From: CAIYRG01 sp036273455
Lineage (GTDB): Bacteria; Pseudomonadota; Alphaproteobacteria; Micropepsales; Micropepsaceae
Assembly (NCBI GenBank): GCA_036273455.1
Contig: DASUHP010000061.1
Location: 1-12,364 of the forward strand
Direction of reading: 5' to 3'
DNA: 12,364 nt
The position numbers and the translations under genes are program-made. The notes under the pieces were generated by a model, which made no database searches, had not been told where the DNA came from, and saw only the letters and a program-made list of their open reading frames with translations. The stretch's first letter is position 1, and each line of letters starts with the position of its first letter. Below are positions 1 through 6,238 of this stretch, piece by piece.

Positions 1-1
1 G

Positions 2-298
2 CGAGATGACTGCTTACGGGTCTACCGGCTCCTGAATAAGGACGTGTCCGATATAGTCACCGATGCGGCCTCGCCGCGCCAGCGCGCGATTGCGGCCCGG
101 CCCTGCCATATCGGCCAACCGGTTGTGCTTCGGCAGGCAGACGGAAGGGAAACCGGCGCGCTCCGCGTCAGCGCCGGCGCGCGAATTGTCTCGGAAAACT
201 GGTCGCCGGATGAAGAGTGCCGCCAACGCAATTTTTCGTCTGAGCTCGAGCAGGTCAGCACCGTCTTTGACAAAATCGAATGGATGATCGCGGACTGA
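2..298 (+). CDS. C-terminal fragment of an unidentified protein (5' end outside window)
   Basis: The frame is open from the first bases of the window to a TGA at 296-298, giving about 98 residues, so this is the end of a longer gene. The internal GTG at 44 is probably not the true start, because the frame continues upstream without a stop. Visible features are a cysteine followed by HIGQPV, then a GALRVSAGARIVSE segment, then a charged, probably helical tail (ELEQVSTVFDKIEWMI). A compact 'LR(V/I)S.GA' strand followed by a C-terminal helix resembles the last part of class V aminotransferase / cysteine desulfurase-like PLP enzymes, but I cannot confirm that family, and no catalytic lysine region is in the window. 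It converges on the ABC-F gene with only 10 bp between stop codons and no terminator visible. That it is coding is fairly likely; the family is a weak guess. Confidence 0.55.
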   Translation, partial: RDDCLRVYRLLNKDVSDIVTDAASPRQRAIAARPCHIGQPVVLRQADGRETGALRVSAGARIVSENWSPDEECRQRNFSSELEQVSTVFDKIEWMIAD

Positions 299-308
299 CA
301 GCCGCCCC

Positions 309-2186
309 TCATGTCTCCTGCGCCGATTCATATTGTTCGGCGGCGTCGATCCAGCGCGCCTCGGCCGTTGATAATCGGCGCGCCGCGTCCGCGCGCAGTT
401 TCGACAGCTCCGTCCCCTTTGAAGGTTGGCGCTGAAACAAGCCCGGCGCAGCCAGCTCCGCATCCAGTTTCTCAATTTCCGAATGCAGGCGCGTGACCTC
501 GGCCTCCCACTTGTCCATTGCATCCTTAAGCGGCTTCAACTGAAGCCTGCGGTCCGCCGCGGCGCGCCGCTGCCCGGCCTTCGACACCGCACGGGCCGCC
601 GCCGCTTCTGTTCCGGATGATTCATCGCGCGACAAAATCAAATCGCGATAATCGTCCATGTCGCCCTCGAACGGTTGCACGCGGTGATCGGCGACCAGCA
701 GCAAACGGTCGGCGCAGGCCTCGATCACACGCCGGTCGTGGCTGATCAACAGCACCGCGCCTTCATAGTCGTTGAGCGCGTTCAGCAATTCCTCGCGCCC
801 GTCGATGTCGAGGTGATTGGTCGGTTCGTCGAGAATGAGCAGATTGGGCCGGTCGAGAGTGGCAACCGCCAGCAGCATTCGTGCTTTTTCTCCTCCTGAC
901 AGCAACGCAATTTGCGTTTCCGCCTTCGCTCCGGAAAAGCCGAATCCGCCCAGACGCGTTCGTGCGGCCGTCAAATCCAGCGATGGACGATAATCGAACA
1001 GCACCTCAACCGGAGTCTTGCTCGCATCCAGTTCATCAAGCTGATGTTGGGCGAAATATCCGACCACCAGTTTGCGGGCGAATGTCATTTCGCCGGAAAA
1101 AGGCTGCAGGCGGCGCGCCATCAATTTGGCCAGAGTCGATTTGCCGTTGCCGTTGCGGCCGAGCAGCGCGACCCGGTCGTCGGAATCGATGCTGAGCGAT
1201 ACGCCGGCGAAAACCGGCGCAGCCGTATCATAACCCGCCGAGACGCGATTCATCCGGATCAGCGGCGGAGCGACGGAATCCGGCTGCGGCAGGCGGATCG
1301 CCGGCAGGGTCTCGGCGTCGGGAATCGCGACCGGTTTGAGCCGCTCCAGCCATTTTAACCGGCTCTGCGCCTGACGCGCCTTGGATGCCTTGTAGCGGAA
1401 CCGGTCGACGAAAGACTGAATGCGCTGGCGCTGCGCCTCGACCTGTGCCCGGCTTGCTGCATCCAGCGCGCGCTTCTGTTCGCGTGCTTCGGCGAACGTG
1501 TCATAGCCGCCGCTGTACAGGGTGAGTCTGCCATGTTCGAGGTGCAGGATGGAATCGACCGCGCGATTTAAGAGATCCCGGTCATGGCTGACCAGGATTA
1601 CTGTGCCGCGATAGCGGCGCAAATGATCTTCCAGCCATAGCGAGCCTTCGAGATCGAGGTAGTTGGTCGGTTCGTCCAATAGCAGCAGGTCAGGCGCGGC
1701 AAACAACAGCGCGGCCAGCGCGACGCGCATGCGCCAGCCACCCGAAAATTCCGAGCACGGGCGTTGTTGTTCCTCGTGCGAGAAGCCGAGACCAGCCAGA
1801 ATGCGTGCCGCACGCGCAGGTGCTGCCCAGGCATCGATCTCGTTCAGGCGCGCATGGATCGCGGCAGTCTCCAGCGGATCGTGGGCGGCTTCGGCCCGCG
1901 CCAGCAATTGCCCGCGCTCAGTGTCCGCCGCGAGCACGGTTTCGACCAGCGTCTCCTTGCCGCCGGGCGCCTCCTGCGCCACCGAGCCGACACGCCAGCT
2001 CCGGCTATAATCGGCACGCCCGGTTTCGCTTTCGTGTTGTCCCAGAATGAGCCGCAACAGGGTTGTTTTCCCCGCCCCATTGCGCCCCACAAGCCCGACT
2101 TTGCGGCCGCCCGAAATGGCCGCGCTGGCGCCGTCGAGCACCGCGCGTCCTGCAATGCGGACCGTGACATTGTCGAGAATCAACAT
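309..2186 (-). CDS. yheS: ABC-F family ATPase, YheS-like ribosome-associated factor
   Basis: A cytoplasmic tandem ATP-binding cassette protein of 625 aa without membrane segments, close to the length of E. coli YheS (637 aa). ABC-F proteins bind the ribosomal E site and relieve stalled or non-productive translation; they are not transporters. Cassette 1 has Walker A GRNGAGKT (34-41), signature FSGGWRMR (147-154), Walker B LLLLDE (167-172) and H-loop His201. Cassette 2 has Walker A GRNGNGKST (343-351), signature LSGGEKAR (429-436), Walker B LLILDE (449-454) and H-loop His483. The basic interdomain linker (about 235-300, with the AKAxQAQSR-like stretch of YheS) and a charged C-terminal coiled coil (about 545-620) complete the architecture. 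All four catalytic motifs are intact. The first cassette reads DEPTNYLD rather than the more usual DEPTNHLD. The ATG lies 9 bp after the upstream stop with no good Shine-Dalgarno, which suggests translational coupling. Confidence 0.93.
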   Translation of the reverse strand: MLILDNVTVRIAGRAVLDGASAAISGGRKVGLVGRNGAGKTTLLRLILGQHESETGRADYSRSWRVGSVAQEAPGGKETLVETVLAADTERGQLLARAEAAHDPLETAAIHARLNEIDAWAAPARAARILAGLGFSHEEQQRPCSEFSGGWRMRVALAALLFAAPDLLLLDEPTNYLDLEGSLWLEDHLRRYRGTVILVSHDRDLLNRAVDSILHLEHGRLTLYSGGYDTFAEAREQKRALDAASRAQVEAQRQRIQSFVDRFRYKASKARQAQSRLKWLERLKPVAIPDAETLPAIRLPQPDSVAPPLIRMNRVSAGYDTAAPVFAGVSLSIDSDDRVALLGRNGNGKSTLAKLMARRLQPFSGEMTFARKLVVGYFAQHQLDELDASKTPVEVLFDYRPSLDLTAARTRLGGFGFSGAKAETQIALLSGGEKARMLLAVATLDRPNLLILDEPTNHLDIDGREELLNALNDYEGAVLLISHDRRVIEACADRLLLVADHRVQPFEGDMDDYRDLILSRDESSGTEAAAARAVSKAGQRRAAADRRLQLKPLKDAMDKWEAEVTRLHSEIEKLDAELAAPGLFQRQPSKGTELSKLRADAARRLSTAEARWIDAAEQYESAQET

Positions 2187-2195
2187 GGGAGCAGA

Positions 2196-3176
2196 TCAGA
2201 TTTTGAACGTCTCCAGGGTCGCGGGGTGGAACAGCTCCTCCACTTGCAGGCGCCGCGGCGATAGTCCTTGCGCGTGATGGTGATGCAGGAATGCATCCAG
2301 CGTCTTGCGGTTTGCATCGACGCCATAGGGCCAGAAATCCTCGCCCATCAACTCCCGCGCCGCCTTCAGCTGTTCCTCGACAAAGGGCAGGGTGACTTTG
2401 GTTGCGGAAACATCGGTCAACTGCTGCAATGCCGTCAGCTTCGAGCGCTCAAACGCTTTCAGCACCGCCGCTGGCAACCATGGATGCTTCTCCACGAGAG
2501 TCCGCCGCACGCCGATCAGATGCATGATCGGGAAGATGCCGGTTCGGCGGAAATAATCCTGCCCCGCGGCCATCGGATCGGGGAACAGCCAGCCGATGTT
2601 CGGCGATGCTATCGCCGGCGCCCGCGGCGCGATGAAGCCGTCGATCTCGCCTTCCACGAGCAGCTCCGAAATGGTCTTTCCCTCCGGCGCATCCGTGAGG
2701 TGGACGCCGGGCGGAAGCTTGATCGCGATCTTTTCCGGGCGCGCCGCGTGCTCGATGCCGCCGCGCACCCATTCGACGTCGGACGGGTGGACACCGAAGT
2801 CGTCTTCAAGAATCGCGCGCGCCCAGACATTCGCGGTGAGCTGATATTCGGGTACGCCGACACGCCTGCCACGCAGGTCACCGGGTTTTTTGATGCGATC
2901 GGTGCGCACGAAAATCGATGTGTGGCGGAAGCAGCGCGAGACAAAGGCCGGTATTCCGGCATAGGGGCAATTTCCCTGCGCTGTCTTGAGCGTGAAGCTC
3001 GACAGTGACAATTCGCAAATGTCGAAATCCTGGCTGCGAAAGGCGCGGAAGAAAATTTCCTCCGGGACCAGCTTCATGAATACCGGATCGACTCCGTCGA
3101 TCTTTACCGCGCCGTCGATCAGCGGCCGGTTCCGGTCATAGTCGCCAATGGCGAGCGAAAGATTGAGTAATCCCAT
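2196..3176 (-). CDS. Pht5-like / 4,5-dihydroxyphthalate decarboxylase-family protein (periplasmic-binding-protein fold)
   Basis: A 326-aa protein resembling the 4,5-dihydroxyphthalate decarboxylase (Pht5) family, which shares the fold of NMT1/THI5-type substrate-binding proteins. Recognisable pieces are the start (LSLAIGDYDRNRPLIDG), the central GRRVGVPEYQLTANVW segment, IEHAARPEK, the GWLFPDP...YFRRTGIFPIMH region, and a histidine-rich end, HHHHAQGLSPRRL followed by EELFHPAT. No signal peptide is seen, which argues against a periplasmic binding protein and for a cytoplasmic enzyme or sensor. The frame stays open upstream to 3323, but I chose ATG 3176: it has AAGGA 6 nt upstream (3183-3187) and matches where family homology begins, whereas the longer frame would run through the ndk promoter and start. 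No phthalate-pathway neighbours are present, so the substrate is unknown. It probably forms an operon with the ABC-F gene 9 bp downstream. Confidence 0.8.
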   Translation of the reverse strand: MGLLNLSLAIGDYDRNRPLIDGAVKIDGVDPVFMKLVPEEIFFRAFRSQDFDICELSLSSFTLKTAQGNCPYAGIPAFVSRCFRHTSIFVRTDRIKKPGDLRGRRVGVPEYQLTANVWARAILEDDFGVHPSDVEWVRGGIEHAARPEKIAIKLPPGVHLTDAPEGKTISELLVEGEIDGFIAPRAPAIASPNIGWLFPDPMAAGQDYFRRTGIFPIMHLIGVRRTLVEKHPWLPAAVLKAFERSKLTALQQLTDVSATKVTLPFVEEQLKAARELMGEDFWPYGVDANRKTLDAFLHHHHAQGLSPRRLQVEELFHPATLETFKI

Positions 3177-3182
3177 GCCGGT

Positions 3183-3187
3183 TCCTT
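3183..3187 (-). promoter_or_regulatory. Ribosome binding site that sets the start of the Pht5-like gene
   Basis: On the minus strand AAGGA lies 6 nt before ATG 3176. It favours this start over the in-frame upstream codons that would extend the protein by 49 residues. Confidence 0.7.
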
Positions 3188-3191
3188 TTTC

Positions 3192-3221
3192 TTGCGGTTT
3201 CACGCCAGCCGTCGCTATAAC
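3192..3221 (+). promoter_or_regulatory. Candidate sigma-70 promoter of ndk
   Basis: TTGCGG at 3192-3197 and TATAAC at 3216-3221 are separated by 18 bp. The -10 matches the consensus at 5 of 6 positions. Transcription would start near 3228, giving a leader of about 25 nt that contains the ndk ribosome binding site AGAGG (3242-3246). It lies in the 76-bp gap between the divergent Pht5-like gene and ndk. Predicted by eye only. Confidence 0.5.
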
Positions 3222-3252
3222 GCCCCGCATTCCGAACTTACAGAGGTCCAAT

Positions 3253-3675
3253 ATGGCGGCCCAGCGCACGCTGTCGATTATCAAACCAGACGCAACCCGC
3301 AGAAATCTGACCGGCGAAATCATTGCCCGCTTCGAAAAAGCCGGTTTGCGGGTGGTGGCGCAAAAGCGCCTTCTCCTGTCGCGCGCCCAGGCCGAAGGTT
3401 TTTACGCGGTGCACCGTCAGCGGCCCTTCTTTGAGGGCCTCGTCAAGTTCATGACGTCCGGACCGGTCGTGGTGCAGGTGCTTGAGGGCGAAAACGCGAT
3501 CGCGAAAAACCGCGAAGTCATGGGAGCAACCGATCCGGCCAAAGCCGCGCCGGGGACGATCCGCAAGGACTTTGCCGAAAATATCGAGGCCAATTCGGTC
3601 CATGGTTCGGATGCGCCGGAGACCGCGGCGGAAGAAATCCGCTTTTTCTTCAGCGTCCTCGAAATCACCGGGTAA
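3253..3675 (+). CDS. ndk: Nucleoside diphosphate kinase
   Basis: A 140-aa cytoplasmic enzyme that transfers the gamma-phosphate from ATP to other nucleoside diphosphates through a phosphohistidine, keeping NTP and dNTP pools balanced. The full length and all landmarks of the family are present: N-terminal TLSIIKPDA with Lys11, Tyr51, Arg87, Arg104 and the active-site His117 in NSVHGSD. The frame is open further upstream (to 3148), but ATG 3253 is preceded by AGAGG at a 6-nt spacing and begins exactly where the family begins. It is a single-gene unit with its own candidate promoter. Its TAA lies inside the 3' end of the oppositely oriented purN, overlapping by 11 bp. No rho-independent terminator is evident. 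Confidence 0.97.
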   Translation: MAAQRTLSIIKPDATRRNLTGEIIARFEKAGLRVVAQKRLLLSRAQAEGFYAVHRQRPFFEGLVKFMTSGPVVVQVLEGENAIAKNREVMGATDPAKAAPGTIRKDFAENIEANSVHGSDAPETAAEEIRFFFSVLEITG

Positions 3676-4330
3676 CCGGCGGCTCCCCCGGACTCATCAG
3701 CACATCATCCGTGCAGGCGTAGCTGGAAAATACCGCTATCCCGTTCTCCAGTCGCACAGCGCCCTCGGCGACCATCTTCAGCGCCAGCGGATAAAGCCGG
3801 TGTTCAGCGGCAAGCACCCGCGCCGCAAGCGTTTTCGGCGTGTCGCCCGCGTGCACGGGAACTGCGGCCTGCGCAATCGGCGGGCCCGAATCCATCTCTG
3901 GCGTGACGAAATGCACCGTACAGCCGGAAATCCGCACGCCGCTTGCGATCGCGCGTTCGTGGACCCGCGCGCCTTTGAACGAGGGCAACAGCGAAGGATG
4001 GATATTGATCATCCGGCCCTGCCATTTCAGGACAAAACCTTCGCTCAGGATACGCATGAAACCCGCCAGGCAAACCAGTTCGACGCGCGCATCTCTGAGC
4101 GCAGCGTCCACGCCGGCGTCGAAGGATTCCCGGCTGCTGAATTCTGGATGCGGAATGATCCGCGTGGGAATGCCGGCTATGCGCGCATGCTGGAGACCCG
4201 CAGCATCAGCCTGGTTGGATATGACGAGGACGAGTTCGGCCGGAAAGCCGGGGTTTGCACAAGCGGAAATCAGGGCTTTCAGATTGCTCCCGCGTCCCGA
4301 AATCAGAACCGCGGTGCGAATTCGCGTCAC
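3665..4330 (-). CDS. purN: Phosphoribosylglycinamide formyltransferase
   Basis: A 221-aa GAR transformylase, which moves a formyl group from 10-formyl-tetrahydrofolate to glycinamide ribonucleotide in de novo purine synthesis. The phosphate-binding loop SGRGSN (11-16) is present. The catalytic triad is Asn109 and His111 in INIHPSLLPSFKG and Asp147 in PEMDSGP, with the same spacing as Asn106, His108 and Asp144 of the E. coli enzyme. The start is GTG at 4330, which overlaps the purM stop codon in the sequence GTGA. The frame is open further upstream, but that extension lies wholly inside purM and has no family resemblance. The end overlaps ndk by 11 bp in opposite orientation. The short C-terminal tail after residue 200 shows nothing notable. 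Confidence 0.96.
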   Translation of the reverse strand: MTRIRTAVLISGRGSNLKALISACANPGFPAELVLVISNQADAAGLQHARIAGIPTRIIPHPEFSSRESFDAGVDAALRDARVELVCLAGFMRILSEGFVLKWQGRMINIHPSLLPSFKGARVHERAIASGVRISGCTVHFVTPEMDSGPPIAQAAVPVHAGDTPKTLAARVLAAEHRLYPLALKMVAEGAVRLENGIAVFSSYACTDDVLMSPGEPPVTR

Positions 4331-5385
4331 TTGAGTGACCCGCTGAAGCGCATCTCGGGTTCGCCGCCGCTGCTGGCGGCAAGCGAGCCGATGACGAATG
4401 CGTCCTGGCCGCAACTGCGGAACGCCGCGATGACGGAGTCTGCGGCTTTGGGATCGGCGACGGCAACCAGACCGACTCCACAATTGAAGGTCGACAGCAT
4501 CTCGGATTCGGCAATGTTCGCCTGGTCTTTCAACCACCGAAAGACAGCTGGCAGTTTCCAGGCCGACAGCTCAATATTCGCGTTCAGTCCGTCCGGTAAA
4601 ACCCGTGGCACATTGCCCGGTATGCCCGAACCGGTGATATGCGCAAGGCCCTTTACGCCCCCGGTAGCAATCGCTGCCAACCCGCTTTTGACATAGAGAA
4701 GTGTCGGGGTCAGGAGAACATCCGACAACGGAGCATTTGCAAAAGGTGCAGCTTCGCCGAGTTTTAGCCCACCAGCTTCAACAATTTTCCGGACCAGCGA
4801 AAAACCGTTGCTGTGGATTCCGGACGACGCGACGCCGATGAGGATGTCGCCGGCGCGCATCGCTTCCGATTTGGGCAGGATGGCGTTGCGCTCCACCGCG
4901 CCGACGGCAAATCCCGCGAGATCGAAGTCGCCCCTGGCATAGAGGCCGGGCATTTCCGCCGTCTCGCCGCCAATCAGTGCACAGCCACACGCCTTGCAGG
5001 CGCGCGCAATGCCCTCGATCACTTGTGCCGCTTCATCGACGTTCAGTGCCGCGCTGGCGTAGTAATCGAGGAAGAACAAAGGCTCGGCGCCCTGGACGAC
5101 AATGTCGTTGACGCACATCGCCACAAGGTCCTGACCGATCGTGTCGAAGCGCCTCGCCGCAATCGCGAGTTTGAGCTTCGTGCCCACGCCGTCCGTCGAA
5201 GCAACAAGCACGGGATCTTTGAATCCGGCGGCTTTGATGTCGAACAACCCACCAAATCCGCCGAGCGAGGCATCCGCGCCGCGGCGCGCTGTGGCGCGCG
5301 CCGCAGGCGCGATGCGCTCGACCAGCGCGTCGCCCGCGTCAATGTCCACGCCGGCATTCCGGTAGGTGAAGGAGGAAGAAACCAT
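4327..5385 (-). CDS. purM: Phosphoribosylformylglycinamidine cyclo-ligase (AIR synthetase)
   Basis: A 352-aa cytoplasmic enzyme that closes the imidazole ring, converting FGAM to AIR with ATP hydrolysis in purine synthesis. Family blocks appear in order: TYRNAGVDIDAGDALV (7-22), STDGVGTK (63-70), GQDLVAMCVNDI (84-95), LIGGETAEMPG (137-147), SSGIHSNGFSLVR (187-199) and AHITGSGIPGN (248-258). The last block has Ser253 where the family normally has a third glycine (TGGG). I chose ATG 5385 because family homology begins about seven residues later and an AGG-type ribosome binding sequence lies 5 nt upstream; the frame could extend 13 codons to 5424. It is coupled to purN by a 4-bp GTGA overlap. 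No clear promoter is visible in the 43 nt between the upstream hairpin and this start, so transcription may begin inside or before the Spy-like gene. Confidence 0.96.
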   Translation of the reverse strand: MVSSSFTYRNAGVDIDAGDALVERIAPAARATARRGADASLGGFGGLFDIKAAGFKDPVLVASTDGVGTKLKLAIAARRFDTIGQDLVAMCVNDIVVQGAEPLFFLDYYASAALNVDEAAQVIEGIARACKACGCALIGGETAEMPGLYARGDFDLAGFAVGAVERNAILPKSEAMRAGDILIGVASSGIHSNGFSLVRKIVEAGGLKLGEAAPFANAPLSDVLLTPTLLYVKSGLAAIATGGVKGLAHITGSGIPGNVPRVLPDGLNANIELSAWKLPAVFRWLKDQANIAESEMLSTFNCGVGLVAVADPKAADSVIAAFRSCGQDAFVIGSLAASSGGEPEMRFSGSLK

Positions 5386-5427
5386 GTCGCCTGCCTGTGT
5401 TGCGCGAAACGCCATGACAGGCAAGCA

Positions 5428-5461
5428 AAGATGCGCCGCACTTGCCGGTGCGGCGCATCTT
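5428..5461 (-). terminator. Strong hairpin after the Spy-like gene, in front of purM
   Basis: A perfect 14-bp inverted repeat (5428-5441 and 5448-5461) with a 6-nt loop, mostly G:C in the stem. On the minus strand it begins 15 nt after the stop codon of the Spy-like gene and is followed by a weakly T-rich run (CTTTGCTTG) instead of a full U tract. The position suits an intrinsic or Rho-assisted terminator that insulates purMN, or a leader element for purM. On the plus strand there is no T tract after it and no gene for it to end. Confidence 0.7.
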
Positions 5462-5476
5462 GCGAACAGTTAAATT

Positions 5477-6025
5477 TCAGAACCCCGGTCGTGGCTCGCG
5501 ATTGCGCTCGCGCTGACCGCGGAACTGCTGGCCCGGCTGCCCGGCACGCACCAGAAGCTCGTCGGCGACGCGTTTTTGTGCATCACTGAAGGACGCATAA
5601 AGCGGCCGCAGGGCGTGCAGCTCCCGGTCGAGATCGGCGCTTCGCTTCTCCAGCATGCGCTCGCGAAGCTCGAGGCGCTGGACCGCGCTCATCGGGCCGC
5701 GCTCGCCGCCACGCACGCCGCGGTCGCGTTCAGCGGCATCGGCCGAAGTGCGCAGCTCGCCGGCAAATTCGGTCCACGCCGCTTCCTGGGCAGGGCTGAT
5801 TCCCAGCCTCTGGTGCAGGAAGGCGAGGCGACGGTCGATGCGCTCGCCAGACCGGGCGTCTCTACGGGCATAGCCATAGGGCGCAGGCTGTACCGGTTGC
5901 ACCTGCGGTTGCTGCTGTGGGTATGGCTGCGGCTGGGCATAGACCTGCGGCGCCAGTGCCGCCACGGCGAAGGCAATTCCGATCCCGAGCGCGGAAACAC
6001 CGCGCTTTAACACATGATATGTCAT
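5477..6025 (-). CDS. Secreted Spy/CpxP-like protein with LTXXQ-type motifs
   Basis: A 182-aa protein with a Sec signal peptide: basic start (MTYHVLKRG), hydrophobic core to about residue 27, and cleavage likely after VYA at residue 30. Next comes a Pro/Gln-rich low-complexity stretch (31-50) and an all-helical domain. The domain carries LGISPAQEAAWTEFA (74-88) and a second, weaker copy around FSDAQKRVADEL (146-157), the pattern of the LTXXQ motif family that includes Spy and CpxP. Those relatives are periplasmic chaperones or stress modulators; this protein's partner is unknown. The helices are rich in Arg and Glu, and the C-terminus is basic (GQRERNREPRPGF). ATG 6025 is supported by AGGAG (6034-6038) at 8-nt spacing. 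It is a monocistronic unit ended by the hairpin that follows. Expect the exact fold and export route to hold; the specific role is inference. Confidence 0.82.
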   Translation of the reverse strand: MTYHVLKRGVSALGIGIAFAVAALAPQVYAQPQPYPQQQPQVQPVQPAPYGYARRDARSGERIDRRLAFLHQRLGISPAQEAAWTEFAGELRTSADAAERDRGVRGGERGPMSAVQRLELRERMLEKRSADLDRELHALRPLYASFSDAQKRVADELLVRAGQPGQQFRGQRERNREPRPGF

Positions 6026-6045
6026 TTTGTTTGCTCCTGGGCCAA

Positions 6046-6062
6046 CGGCGGTCGAACCGCCG
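6046..6062 (-). promoter_or_regulatory. Inverted repeat in the leader of the Spy-like gene
   Basis: CGGCGGT, a CGA loop and ACCGCCG form a 7-bp perfect hairpin that ends 7 nt upstream of the AGGAG ribosome binding site. It would lie in the 5' untranslated region if the candidate promoter at 6083-6110 is correct. It could be an operator or an RNA structure affecting translation; nothing in the sequence decides between these. Confidence 0.35.
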
Positions 6063-6082
6063 AAACGCCCCTCCGAATGGGG

Positions 6083-6110
6083 AATTTAGAAAGCTTCCAC
6101 GACCGTTCAA
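6083..6110 (-). promoter_or_regulatory. Candidate sigma-70 promoter of the Spy-like gene
   Basis: On the minus strand TTGAAC (6105-6110) and TAAATT (6083-6088) are 16 bp apart, with an AT-rich stretch (6111-6127) just upstream that could act as an UP-like element. Transcription would start near 6076, giving a leader of about 50 nt. Predicted by eye; an alternative sigma factor is possible for a stress-type gene. Confidence 0.4.
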
Positions 6111-6193
6111 CTAACAATTATTTAAATCGCGCGGGCTAACCCGTTCTCGAAGCGCTCGTTTTGGCCTGAATTCCGGTAAGATGCCGGCCTCTC

Positions 6194-6222
6194 TTCAAAC
6201 CGTCATGCTCTGTCCCTATAGT
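6194..6222 (+). promoter_or_regulatory. Candidate sigma-70 promoter of the DUF2066-hdaA-ppk-ppx run
   Basis: TTCAAA (6194-6199) and TATAGT (6217-6222) are separated by an ideal 17 bp. The -10 matches 5 of 6 consensus positions and the -35 matches 4. The predicted start site is near 6229, only about 10 nt before the chosen ATG 6239, so the leader would be extremely short. Confidence 0.45.
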
Positions 6223-6238
6223 CTGGTTCAGGATGCCC

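Noticed and set aside
3177..3323. Upstream extension of the Pht5-like gene to 3323
   Set aside because: It would cover the ndk start and promoter, lacks family resemblance, and the good ribosome binding site points to ATG 3176.
3667..3681. Short CCGG-GTAA-CCGG hairpin at the ndk/purN ends as a terminator
   Set aside because: The stem is only 4 bp and no T tract follows on either strand.
4331..4537. Upstream extension of purN into purM
   Set aside because: The added 69 residues are an out-of-frame reading of purM; the GTG at 4330 in a GTGA overlap fits the family start.
3482..4696. A 404-codon open frame on the plus strand opposite purN and purM
   Set aside because: It is antisense to two clearly conserved purine genes, also overlaps ndk out of frame, and shows no domain.
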